Positions 33,012-40,942 of a DNA stretch of 64,000 bases are shown here, piece by piece; within the stretch, counting starts at the first letter, position 1, and each line of letters opens with the position of its first letter. The position numbers were made by a program, and so were the translations under genes. This DNA is from CAYPUT01 sp046541715 (lineage in GTDB: Bacteria; Spirochaetota; Spirochaetia; DSM-27196; PWMO01): positions 7,134 through 71,133 of the forward strand of contig JBKHCS010000004.1 of NCBI GenBank assembly GCA_046541715.1, given 5' to 3'. Below the pieces are notes generated by a model. That model was not told the origin of the DNA and did not search any database. It saw only the letters and a program-made list of their open reading frames with translations.

Positions 33012-33106
33012 ACTTTCCTTCCTTATCTTGAGTAATTCGTGCGTCTTTCCATTGTACCCCCTCGGCGGTTCGGTTTCCACCGAGGAACGGCCTTGCGCTC
33101 CGGCGC

Positions 33107-33135
33107 TTGAAGCAGTCGTCTTGTGAAACTATAGT
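33107..33135 (+). promoter_or_regulatory. Promoter of the aminotransferase gene (leaderless type)
   Basis: TTGAAG (33107-33112), 17-base spacer, TATAGT (33130-33135), 5 bases to ATG 33141. No Shine-Dalgarno site. Confidence 0.65.
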
Positions 33136-33140
33136 AGGGC

Positions 33141-34436
33141 ATGCACCAGTTGGCAGAAGAACTCAACAAAACTCTCGGATCGGGCGCCGCGTATCGCCTA
33201 CTCTCCGACTTTGGACGCCGGATCTACTTTCCCAAGGGCATCGTCGCCCAGTCGGCCGAGGCGCGGGAGCAGAGCTCGGAGTTCAACGCGACCGCGGGGC
33301 TCGCCCTTGCCTCCGGGGTTCCGATGACCCTACCGGCCCTCGACGCCCTGCTTCCGGGTATCTCGCCGAAGGAGAGTGTCGACTACGCACCGACCGGCGG
33401 GATAAAGGGCCTCCGGGAAGCCTGGAGAAAGGAGATTCTGAGGAAGAACCCGAGCTGCGACGAGAAGACCTTCGGGCTTCCGGTCGTTACTCCGGGATTG
33501 ACCGCCGGCATATCTCAACTAGCCGACCTGTTTATCGACGAAGGGGACGCCGTACTTCTTCCGGAGCTGTTCTGGGGAAACTACACCTTGATTTTCGCCC
33601 AGCGGCGGCAGGGGGAGATGATCCCCTTCCCCTTCTTCTCGGAAACCGGCGGTTTCAACCTCGAAGGGTTCCGACGAGCAGTCGAGAGTCTCGCCGACCG
33701 GGATAAGCTCCTGGTGCTCTTGAACTTTCCGAACAACCCCACCGGCTACACGCCGACCCCTGGTGAAGCGAGGGGAATCGTCGAGGTTCTTGCCGAACGG
33801 GGCGCCGCCGGCAAGGCGACCCTGGCAGTTTGCGACGACGCCTACTTCGGTCTGACCTACGAGGCCGAGAGCTTTACCGAATCGCTCTTCGGCCTCTTGG
33901 CGAAAGCTCAGGAGAACATCCTCGCGGTGAAGGTCGACGGTGCTACCAAGGAAGAGTTTGCCTGGGGGTTGAGGGTCGGGTTTCTGACCTTCGGAGGTAC
34001 CGGCACCCCTCCGGAGGCACGGGACGCGCTGGCTACAAAGCTGACGGGGAGCCTGAGGGCGGCTATCTCCAACTCCAGCAACCTTGGTCAGCATCTGGTA
34101 CTCCGGCTCCTTTCTGATCCGGACCATCAGAAGCAGAAGAAGGAGGTCCGGGAGATTCTGGAAAAGCGCTACCGAAAAGTCCGGACTATTATCGCCGAGA
34201 TGCCCGGGGACACCGGCTTAAGTCCCCTCCCCTTCAATTCGGGATACTTCATGGCCTTTCGGTGTGAGGGGATCTCCCCGGAGGAGCTCCGAAAGGCCCT
34301 GCTGCGGAAGGGCGTCGGGACTATTTCCCTCGGAAGCGACATTCTTCGGGTAGCGTACGCCGCCGTGGACGAGGAACTTCTCCCGGAAATCTATTCGAGG
34401 ATTTTTGCCGCGGCAAAGGAGCTGCGGAAGGGGTAG
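33141..34436 (+). CDS. PLP-dependent aminotransferase, class I/II
   Basis: A 431-aa fold-type I aminotransferase. Visible features are YAPTGGIKGLREAWRKE near residue 74, VTPGLTAGISQLADLF near 115, LLNFPNNPTGYTPT near 193 (the NPTG motif), LAVCDDAYFGLTYE near 230 (Asp and Tyr contacting PLP), and the likely Schiff-base Lys in KVDGATKEEFAWGLRVGF near 270. The usual SxxK is replaced by GATK, as in some aspartate/aromatic aminotransferase-like proteins. Substrate cannot be inferred. Transcribed alone from a leaderless-type promoter. Confidence 0.85.
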   Translation: MHQLAEELNKTLGSGAAYRLLSDFGRRIYFPKGIVAQSAEAREQSSEFNATAGLALASGVPMTLPALDALLPGISPKESVDYAPTGGIKGLREAWRKEILRKNPSCDEKTFGLPVVTPGLTAGISQLADLFIDEGDAVLLPELFWGNYTLIFAQRRQGEMIPFPFFSETGGFNLEGFRRAVESLADRDKLLVLLNFPNNPTGYTPTPGEARGIVEVLAERGAAGKATLAVCDDAYFGLTYEAESFTESLFGLLAKAQENILAVKVDGATKEEFAWGLRVGFLTFGGTGTPPEARDALATKLTGSLRAAISNSSNLGQHLVLRLLSDPDHQKQKKEVREILEKRYRKVRTIIAEMPGDTGLSPLPFNSGYFMAFRCEGISPEELRKALLRKGVGTISLGSDILRVAYAAVDEELLPEIYSRIFAAAKELRKG

Positions 34437-34442
34437 TCAGGG

Positions 34443-34928
34443 TTACCTGTCTACCAGGTAGCGTCCCATTTCGGAGACTTCCTTCATCTTCTTGAACACC
34501 GGCGTCTCGAATTTGTGCGCCTCCGAGTCGATCTCCACTACCTTCTGAAAGAGCGCGTTCAGAAGGTCCGACAGGATATTCAGGTTGGAGGCGAAATTGT
34601 TTACCGCCATCTCCCGGATTACCCGGTCGGTGCCGGCGCTCCCGGGGCCACCGCTCAAGCGGCTCCTGAGATGGGGGGCGACCTCCTTGCGAGCCACGTG
34701 GACAAACCGCGCGACGGCGACGATGCGCTCGTAGAGCTCGTCGAAGTGGTAGCCCTGGAGACGGAAATGGCTCGATTTCTCGGTGAGACTCTCGATAAGG
34801 TCCCAGGTCCGGGTGTCGATCGAGATTCCGGTAAAGGCCTGCCGTAGGTACCGGTTGTTGATATTCGCGTTAAAATGCGCGTCTATCCGGTCGATGAGTG
34901 CGAAGACTTCGCTATCCTTAACCTGCAT
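34443..34928 (-). CDS. Unknown helical protein (161 aa)
   Basis: A soluble, mostly helical protein without recognised domain. It begins MQVKDSEVFALIDRIDAHFN, with no Cys-rich or TM segment; the heptad-like spacing of Leu/Ile in residues 95-150 suggests a helical bundle. It starts two bases after the stop of the radical SAM gene with TAAGGAATAGCA as ribosome binding region, so the two are one operon and may act together. It converges with the aminotransferase gene, six bases apart. Confidence 0.65.
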   Translation of the reverse strand: MQVKDSEVFALIDRIDAHFNANINNRYLRQAFTGISIDTRTWDLIESLTEKSSHFRLQGYHFDELYERIVAVARFVHVARKEVAPHLRSRLSGGPGSAGTDRVIREMAVNNFASNLNILSDLLNALFQKVVEIDSEAHKFETPVFKKMKEVSEMGRYLVDR

Positions 34929-34930
34929 TG

Positions 34931-35851
34931 CTATTCCTTATGGTATCGCGATCCTTGGAAGACTCCAAGAGCCTCCATCCGAGTTTCCACATCTCGGTAG
35001 AACTGCTGCTTTTCGATATGCTCCTTCGGTGCAAGCCGAATCCGCGGATCGCTGTCGCAGGTAAGCCGCATGATAATCACATCCTTCGGTAGCAGTTGAA
35101 GTGCCTCGACCACGTAGGCGAGGTGCCTTTCCCGGGAGGGCACCGTAACTTCCCCGGCGTAATAATCGTGTGCCAGGGCGGCATCGGCCGTTACGTGGAC
35201 ATTATGAATCTTAATGCCCTCGGGATGAAAGCGATTCACGTAGGATATCGTAGAAAGACATTCCTTCATCCCTTCTCCCGGCAGGCCGAACATCACGTGA
35301 ACCGCAACCTTAACGCCGGCACCGCGCAAGAGGCGGAAGGCCTCTTCGAACTCCGCGAGCCCGTGCCGCCGGTTTACCCGGCGGAGGGTGTCTTCGTCCG
35401 CCGATTGAAGGCCCAACTCTACCCAGACGTCCCGGCGGGCCGTTCGGTAAGAAGATAGAAGGTCGACGACGGCGGGGTCGATACAGTCGGGACGGGTCGA
35501 CACGACGAGCTCCCGGAAGGGGGCGGCCGAGAGGCCCTCGTCGTAGAGCTTCTTTAGGGCCCCGACCGTACCGTGGGTTCCTGAGTAGGCCTGGAAGTAG
35601 AGGAGGAACTGTTCGGCCTTGTAACGGCGCCGGAGAAACGCCGTCCCCCGGGCGATTTGACCGGCGAGACTCTCGGCCGGATCGACGAAGGCCGCTCGAC
35701 CCGCCGTGGCGCCGCAATAGCGGCAGCCGGAGCCGGGGGAATTGTCGCTCCGGTGGGGACAACCTAAGCCGGCGTCCACGGGTACCCGGTAGACCGGTCC
35801 GCCGTACTGGCCGCGAAGGTAGGTCGAGTATCGAAGAAAGGGTGCTTTCAC
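34931..35851 (-). CDS. Radical SAM protein, YhcC/TIGR01212 type
   Basis: A radical S-adenosylmethionine enzyme of unknown substrate, 306 aa. The iron-sulfur motif is CPHRSDNSPGSGCRYC (C-x11-C-x2-C), the spacing of the E. coli YhcC family rather than the common C-x3-C-x2-C. Downstream, QAYSGTHG near residue 100, VWVELGLQSADEDTLRRVNR near 165 and VHVMFGLPGEG near 210 are family landmarks. I start at GTG 35851 (KAPFLRYSTYLRGQYGGPVY, close to the start of homologues); the longer open frame upstream lies antisense to the next gene. A -10-like TAGACT lies about 12 bases before the GTG, with no good -35. Confidence 0.82.
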   Translation of the reverse strand: MKAPFLRYSTYLRGQYGGPVYRVPVDAGLGCPHRSDNSPGSGCRYCGATAGRAAFVDPAESLAGQIARGTAFLRRRYKAEQFLLYFQAYSGTHGTVGALKKLYDEGLSAAPFRELVVSTRPDCIDPAVVDLLSSYRTARRDVWVELGLQSADEDTLRRVNRRHGLAEFEEAFRLLRGAGVKVAVHVMFGLPGEGMKECLSTISYVNRFHPEGIKIHNVHVTADAALAHDYYAGEVTVPSRERHLAYVVEALQLLPKDVIIMRLTCDSDPRIRLAPKEHIEKQQFYRDVETRMEALGVFQGSRYHKE

Positions 35852-35904
35852 GCCGCTTTCCGAGTCTATCGGCTTTTGACTCTCCGGAGAAGCAAAAAAG
35901 CACG

Positions 35905-35934
35905 TTGACTCGGTACTCCCGAGAGACCTAAGAT
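35905..35934 (+). promoter_or_regulatory. Promoter of the solute-binding-like lipoprotein gene
   Basis: TTGACT (35905-35910), 18-base spacer, TAAGAT (35929-35934). The -10 overlaps an in-frame ATG at 35933, so the likely start codon is GTG 35945, 10 bases downstream of the -10. Confidence 0.5.
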
Positions 35935-35944
35935 GCGGCCCAAC

Positions 35945-37180
35945 GTGAAGCATCGTTTCTTTGGGTTTTCGCTCGTTATACTGGTCTTCTCTCTGGTGGG
36001 ATGTGCCTCCCGGACGCAGGAGATTCGCGTGTGGACCGACCGCATCGAGTTGGTTACCCACTCCGAGCTCTTCAACGTCGGAGATTACGGCTTCTACGCG
36101 GTGGTCGAATACGTCCCGTCGCCGGCGGAGGCGCTGGAACAGAGAGCCGATCGGCCGGATGTTATCGTCGCCGACTATCTCGGAAGCAGCGAGGTAATGG
36201 AGTCGTTCTTAGTCCTCGACCGGCGGTTCCGGCGGTTCTCTCCGGATAGCCGTGACGTCTACGACGATCTTCTGTCGCATGGCCGGCTGAGAGGGAGACA
36301 GCGCCTCTATCCCATCTCCTTCGATCTGCCGGGGGTTCTCTCTTTGGCCGAGACGGCGGAAGAGCTACCGGATTTTACAATCGATATCGACGAGCTCCGG
36401 GAGCGAGGGGGGGCCTTCAACCAGACGGAATCCGGCCGTCTTACCCGACTCGGGTACTCGCCGAGATGGTCCCGGGAGTTTCTCTACACGTTGGTCCGGA
36501 TGCTTGGCGTCAGATTCTTCGAAGGACCCGAGGGGCTTCCCGAATGGGACGGAGCCGAGTTGCAAAGCGCCGTCGAGCACGCCAGGGAATGGATCGAAGA
36601 GACCAACCAAGGGCTCGAGGCGGAGAGGATGTTCCAAGAGCAATACCTCTACGACCCGATGCCGCAGTTGGTCCTCCGGGAACGGGTTCTGTTTTCCTAC
36701 ATCCGGGCATCGGACTTCTTCTCCATGCCGGAAACCCGGCGACGGAATTTCGACATACGATGGCTTTCCCGAGACGGAAAGATTCCCGTTCTGGAATCGA
36801 TGGTCTTTGCCGGAGTGGTCGCGGACTCTCGAAACAAACAGGCCTCCCTGGAGTTCGTATCCTGGCTGGCGTCTGCGGAGACCCACCGGGAGATACTGGT
36901 TAACGCCGAAAAGCGCAGACTCGGTTCCTTTGGGGTATTAGGAGGTTTCTCGGCGCACCGAGAGACGAACGAGTGGTTCCTTCCGGAGCTCTACCCTTCG
37001 CTCCTCGGCATAATGCCGCCCGGAGAGACCCTCTCGTTCCCGGGAACGGTGCCGGATAGCTGGGACCTCCTGAAGGCCCAGGTCGTAGAGCCATGGTTAT
37101 CCCGGGCTATCGATGGCCACCCAGGCCTTGGGTCTCTCGACAGCCTCGTCGAAAGCTGGATGCTACAGAAGGGCGACTAG
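35945..37180 (+). CDS. Lipoprotein related to extracellular solute-binding proteins
   Basis: An exported lipoprotein of about 411 aa. Basic start, hydrophobic core FFGFSLVILVF and lipobox SLVGC with Cys at residue 20. The mature part alternates alpha/beta segments in the style of family 1 sugar-binding proteins (EIRVWTDRIELV at the start, a hinge-like VRMLGVRFFEG, and SLEFVSWLASAETHREILV near residue 300), but it is diverged and the ligand is unknown. The ABC ATPase that follows 74 bases later has its own promoter. No permease genes are in the window. Start: GTG 35945 if the promoter is right, otherwise ATG 35933. Confidence 0.72.
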   Translation: MKHRFFGFSLVILVFSLVGCASRTQEIRVWTDRIELVTHSELFNVGDYGFYAVVEYVPSPAEALEQRADRPDVIVADYLGSSEVMESFLVLDRRFRRFSPDSRDVYDDLLSHGRLRGRQRLYPISFDLPGVLSLAETAEELPDFTIDIDELRERGGAFNQTESGRLTRLGYSPRWSREFLYTLVRMLGVRFFEGPEGLPEWDGAELQSAVEHAREWIEETNQGLEAERMFQEQYLYDPMPQLVLRERVLFSYIRASDFFSMPETRRRNFDIRWLSRDGKIPVLESMVFAGVVADSRNKQASLEFVSWLASAETHREILVNAEKRRLGSFGVLGGFSAHRETNEWFLPELYPSLLGIMPPGETLSFPGTVPDSWDLLKAQVVEPWLSRAIDGHPGLGSLDSLVESWMLQKGD

Positions 37181-37190
37181 CCTTCCGCGT

Positions 37191-37219
37191 TTGACAAGTG
37201 TCGCCTCTCGCCGTAGGAT
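37191..37219 (+). promoter_or_regulatory. Promoter of the ABC ATPase gene
   Basis: TTGACA (37191-37196), 17-base spacer, TAGGAT (37214-37219), followed by a leader of about 30 bases with GTGGAGG before the ATG. Strong match. Confidence 0.7.
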
Positions 37220-37254
37220 AAAGGCCATAATATAACCCCTCGTGGAGGTACCCT

Positions 37255-38385
37255 ATGGCTACGGTCGAACTCAAGAACATCACAAAGATCTATGACGGCG
37301 ACGTACTGGCCGTCAAAGACGCAAACATCACGATCCAGGACAAGGAATTCGTGGTTCTCGTCGGGCCTTCCGGCTGCGGAAAGACGACGACCCTCCGGAT
37401 GGTCGCCGGCTTGGAGGACATTTCCAGCGGTGAGCTCTACATCGACGGCAAACTCGTCAACGACATTCCCCCGAAGGACCGGGATATCGCGATGGTCTTT
37501 CAGAACTACGCCCTCTATCCCCACATGACGGTCTACGACAATATGGCCTTTGGTCTCAAGATCCGGAAGTTCAGCAAGGAAGAGATCAAGGAGCGGGTCG
37601 ACAAAGCCGCCAAGATTCTGGACATCGGGGAGCTTCTTCACCGAAAGCCGAAGGCCCTCTCCGGCGGTCAGCGACAACGTGTCGCCGTCGGCCGGGCGAT
37701 CGTTCGTCAGCCGAAGGTCTTCCTCTTCGACGAGCCGCTTTCGAACCTCGACGCCAAGCTCCGGGTTCAGATGCGGGCCGAAATTTCGGGCCTCCATCAT
37801 CGCCTCCAGGCAACCATGATCTACGTTACCCACGACCAGGTCGAAGCGATGACCATGGGTGACAAGATCGTCGTCATGAAGGACGGGCTCATCCAGCAGA
37901 TAGGCGATCCGCTTACCCTTTACAATTCTCCGGTCAACCGCTTCGTTGCCGGTTTTATCGGGTCGCCTCCGATGAACTTCATCACCGTGCAGATCGACAA
38001 AGAAGGCAACAAGGTTGTCGCGAAGGAAGACCGGTTCTCCCTCGACCTCGAGGAGGGCGCCGCCAAAAAGGTCCAGAACCATATTGGAAAACAGGTAGTC
38101 CTCGGGATTCGTCCGGAAGACCTGCGATACGACGACAAGGCGAAAGAGGGCACCTTTATTCCGGCAAACGTCGAGGTCATCGAGCCCCTTGGTGCGGAGA
38201 CCCATCTCTACGTCAGCACCGGGAGCCACCAGTTTATCGCCCGGATCAACCCTAACGTCGATCTCGAGGTTGGAGACGAGGCGCGGTTCGTCCCGGAGAT
38301 GGAAAAAATAACCTTCTTCGACATGGACACCGAAGTCGCTATCGGACGCGAGGAAGAAGCGCCACAGACGGCTTCGACCTCCTAA
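37255..38385 (+). CDS. ugpC: ABC transporter ATP-binding protein, UgpC/MsmK/MalK type
   Basis: Cytoplasmic ATPase that energises CUT1-type carbohydrate importers, often shared by several of them. The 376-aa protein has Walker A GPSGCGKTTTLRM near residue 38, Q-loop VFQNYALYPHMTV near 81, signature LSGGQRQRVAVGRA near 135, Walker B VFLFDEPLSNLDA near 155, switch His in YVTHDQVEAMT near 190, and a C-terminal OB/TOBE domain from about 235. It is the usual length for UgpC/MsmK. Transcribed alone between its own promoter and terminator, consistent with a general-purpose ATPase. The gene name is by family resemblance. Confidence 0.9.
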   Translation: MATVELKNITKIYDGDVLAVKDANITIQDKEFVVLVGPSGCGKTTTLRMVAGLEDISSGELYIDGKLVNDIPPKDRDIAMVFQNYALYPHMTVYDNMAFGLKIRKFSKEEIKERVDKAAKILDIGELLHRKPKALSGGQRQRVAVGRAIVRQPKVFLFDEPLSNLDAKLRVQMRAEISGLHHRLQATMIYVTHDQVEAMTMGDKIVVMKDGLIQQIGDPLTLYNSPVNRFVAGFIGSPPMNFITVQIDKEGNKVVAKEDRFSLDLEEGAAKKVQNHIGKQVVLGIRPEDLRYDDKAKEGTFIPANVEVIEPLGAETHLYVSTGSHQFIARINPNVDLEVGDEARFVPEMEKITFFDMDTEVAIGREEEAPQTASTS

Positions 38386-38425
38386 CAGCTAACAGAGAGA
38401 CTCGTAACAGAGACTAGTACCCAGA

Positions 38426-38453
38426 GCGCCGGGGTCAGACCCGGCGCTTTTTT
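38426..38453 (+). terminator. Intrinsic terminator of the ABC ATPase gene
   Basis: Perfect 8-bp stem GCGCCGGG (38426-38433) with CCCGGCGC (38440-38447), 6-base loop, then TTTTTT. Confidence 0.9.
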
Positions 38454-38512
38454 CGTGGTACCGGCTCTTCCGAAACGGCGAAAAGACGGAACTTCGGGAT
38501 ACCTATCGACTA

Positions 38513-38541
38513 TTGCCATTTTACCCCGGGTACCTTATAAT
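38513..38541 (+). promoter_or_regulatory. Promoter of the MCP-like/cheD operon (leaderless type)
   Basis: TTGCCA (38513-38518), 17-base spacer, consensus TATAAT (38536-38541), 8 bases to ATG 38550. No Shine-Dalgarno site. Confidence 0.75.
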
Positions 38542-38549
38542 CTAAAACC

Positions 38550-40340
38550 ATGCAAAGCGCCAAAATCTCTATGGCACATGATTTGGTTGGTGCCTTGGAG
38601 CTGCTGACGGGTCACACCGAGGAAATATTCTTGCGCTTGGGAGATCAGCTTCCGACGCTGATCGACGAAATGCGCAAGAGCCTCGAGCAGTCGCGCCACT
38701 TCTCCGAATGCCTCCGTGCTTCCGACGAAGGATGCGGGGAAGAGACGCGGATCGGCGCTATCCTCCGGGAAACCCAGCAGGCGATAGACGCCGGCTCGGA
38801 GAAGTTCCTATTGCTGCATCGGCGCGACGAAAAGCTCTTTCAGAACTTGGATCGTCAAATCGAGCGGCTCTCGGATCTCGAGGGACTCATCGGCAATATC
38901 CGGGAAGACTCGATTGAGATGGAGCTGGTGTCGCTAAACGCGATGACCGTCGCCCTGAAGGCCGGGCAAGCCGGCCGGGCCTTCTCGTATATCACCGAGG
39001 AGCTAAAGCGCCTCTCCACCCAGACGATAGCCCTGACCGAAACCATCACCGAACGAGGGGATCGGCTGTTAAAGGACTTCTATACCTTCCGCTCGTCGGT
39101 CCAAGAGGTCAAGGAGTTTCAGGAACAGCTCTTCGAGAACTTCCAACGGCGCCTGGAGGAGAGCTTTAACGAGTTCAACGCGGGGATTGTCTCGATTGCC
39201 GGGGTTTTGCGGGAGATAAGCGACAACTCGGCAAAGCTCCAGCCACCCTTGATGCGGATAATGCAGGAAGTCCAGGTCCAGGATATCGTCAAACAGTCGG
39301 TGGATCACGTTATCCTTTCCCTGCGGGAGATCCACGAAGACCCGCAAGAGAGCAGCGTCGAGGCGCATCTCGACGAGCTTTCGTTTTACAAGCTGCTACC
39401 GAACCTCTGCAGCGTCCTCCTTGACGACATCAAGGAAAAGATCGTCTCCAGCCTCGCGGTATTCCGGGAACAGACCGGAAAACTCAAGAACCACATGGAA
39501 GACGTCGAGTCGCAGCGCCGAAGCTTTGTCAGCCGGGTGATAGAAGAAGACACCGGCGAAGGAGGAAACCTTTCGGCCATCTTCGACCGGTCTTCGTCGA
39601 TGCTGGAGCAGCTCCTCCAAGATCTCGGCCGCTCGATTACGATGAAGCGGTCGATCACGGACCACAGCGCCCGCCTCTTGAAGGAGGTGCGGTACCTCGA
39701 GGAGGACTTTCGCTCCTTCACCAGCCTGATCACACGATTCCACAACATCGACGTCGCCTCGCGAATCGAGGTTGCGAAGCAGTCGGTCCTCCAGCGGATG
39801 GCCGGAACCGTAGAGGAGATGACGGGCTTGACCCGCCGGATCGAGACCGATGTAAACACCAGCCTCGACTCGACGAAGGAGTTTATCGGCAGCACGAGCA
39901 AGACCATAAGCGAGTATCAGGCGGTCTTTGTCGGCGAAGAGTCCTTCGTCGAGAGCTTTCAACAGGAGATTCAGGACAAGTATCAGCAGCTCTTCTCGGC
40001 CAAAGGGGAGCTGACGGACGCCGTCGGAGGGTTTTCCCTCTTCACCGAGCGCTTTCTCGATCTGTTCCGGTCGACAACCGTCGACCTCGAGCGTCTCGAG
40101 CAGCTCCTGCAGGATATTCAGAACATCAAGGGCAGCCTTGGCGAGCTCCGCCTCCAGGCGGAAGATGAGATTCGGCAGCTTCTCGAGAGCAAAGGTCTCG
40201 AAAGCTGGGAGATAGAGAGTCAGCGCCTCCAGGAATTGATCGAGCGCTTCACTATCTTTACCCACAAACAAACCGCCGGAGAGTTGGCGGGATTCGAAGT
40301 AGAAGCAGGAACCGATTCGGGAGAAGTAACGCTCTTCTGA
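38550..40340 (+). CDS. Soluble MCP-like coiled-coil protein (probable chemotaxis component)
   Basis: A 596-aa cytoplasmic protein, almost wholly helical. Residues about 125-165 (EMELVSLNAMTVALKAGQAG, then RAFSYITEELKRLSTQT) resemble the signalling tip of methyl-accepting chemotaxis proteins (LNAxxEAARAGExGRGFxVVAxEVRKLA), with changes at several conserved sites. A second, weaker tip-like segment, FHNIDVASRIEVAKQSV, lies near 410. There is no TM or sensory domain. The last residues are SGEVTLF; the downstream CheD ends EEVTFF. Being followed 14 bases later by cheD, it may be a substrate or docking partner of CheD, or a scaffold. Not a typical receptor; function is inferred from context. Confidence 0.72.
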   Translation: MQSAKISMAHDLVGALELLTGHTEEIFLRLGDQLPTLIDEMRKSLEQSRHFSECLRASDEGCGEETRIGAILRETQQAIDAGSEKFLLLHRRDEKLFQNLDRQIERLSDLEGLIGNIREDSIEMELVSLNAMTVALKAGQAGRAFSYITEELKRLSTQTIALTETITERGDRLLKDFYTFRSSVQEVKEFQEQLFENFQRRLEESFNEFNAGIVSIAGVLREISDNSAKLQPPLMRIMQEVQVQDIVKQSVDHVILSLREIHEDPQESSVEAHLDELSFYKLLPNLCSVLLDDIKEKIVSSLAVFREQTGKLKNHMEDVESQRRSFVSRVIEEDTGEGGNLSAIFDRSSSMLEQLLQDLGRSITMKRSITDHSARLLKEVRYLEEDFRSFTSLITRFHNIDVASRIEVAKQSVLQRMAGTVEEMTGLTRRIETDVNTSLDSTKEFIGSTSKTISEYQAVFVGEESFVESFQQEIQDKYQQLFSAKGELTDAVGGFSLFTERFLDLFRSTTVDLERLEQLLQDIQNIKGSLGELRLQAEDEIRQLLESKGLESWEIESQRLQELIERFTIFTHKQTAGELAGFEVEAGTDSGEVTLF

Positions 40341-40354
40341 CGGCGGGTAACAGG

Positions 40355-40942
40355 GTGTATCAGCATTATCACAACAAGTTCCAGCGAAACGTCTCCATTA
40401 TCCATCCCGGGGAGTACTACGCGACCCGGGAGCACAGCATCATATCGACCGTCTTAGGCAGTTGTGTCGCCGTGGCGCTCTATGATCCGAAAAACCGCTT
40501 TGCCGGGTTGAATCACTTCATGCTTCCCGGGCGCCTGGGACCTAACAATCTCGCCGGGTCGGACACCGGAAAGTACGGTATCTTCGCGATGGAGTTTCTG
40601 GTCAACGAGATGATAAAGCTCGGCGCGAAGAAAGGCGACCTGGTGGCGAAAGTCTTCGGCGGCGGCCATGTTCTAAACCGAACCGTCGACAACGGCGGCT
40701 CGATTCCGTCGAGCAACGTGACCTTCGCGTTCGAGTATCTTCGGACCGAGGGAATCAAGGTGCAAAGCTCCGATGTCGGAGGGACCATTGCCCGGAAGAT
40801 CTTTCTCGAGCCGGAGACCTTTAAGGTGTGGCTCAAGCGGATTACCGGAAAGCTGATCGTCGACGTCGAGCAGGAAGAGAAGGAGTACCTGGAGAAGCTC
40901 AAGAAACCGGCAAAGCCGGCGGAAGAGGTTACCTTCTTCTAG
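40355..40942 (+). CDS. cheD: Chemoreceptor glutamine deamidase CheD
   Basis: Deamidates glutamines on chemoreceptors and, with CheC in some species, tunes adaptation. The 195-aa protein contains the catalytic Cys in STVLGSCVAVALYDP near residue 37, the catalytic His in GLNHFMLPG near 54, Thr/Ser region near 75, GDLVAKVFGGGHVL near 92 and the substrate-loop region near 120. The C-terminal extension after the core is Lys/Glu-rich and ends EEVTFF. The start is GTG 40355. It is the second gene of an operon with the MCP-like protein; its stop codon shares the palindrome CTAG with the stop of the convergent fecR-type gene. Confidence 0.9.
   Translation: MYQHYHNKFQRNVSIIHPGEYYATREHSIISTVLGSCVAVALYDPKNRFAGLNHFMLPGRLGPNNLAGSDTGKYGIFAMEFLVNEMIKLGAKKGDLVAKVFGGGHVLNRTVDNGGSIPSSNVTFAFEYLRTEGIKVQSSDVGGTIARKIFLEPETFKVWLKRITGKLIVDVEQEEKEYLEKLKKPAKPAEEVTFF

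Noticed and set aside
35933..35944. ATG 35933 as the start of the solute-binding-like lipoprotein
   Set aside because: It lies inside the predicted -10 hexamer; GTG 35945 leaves a normal signal peptide. Kept as an alternative in the entry.
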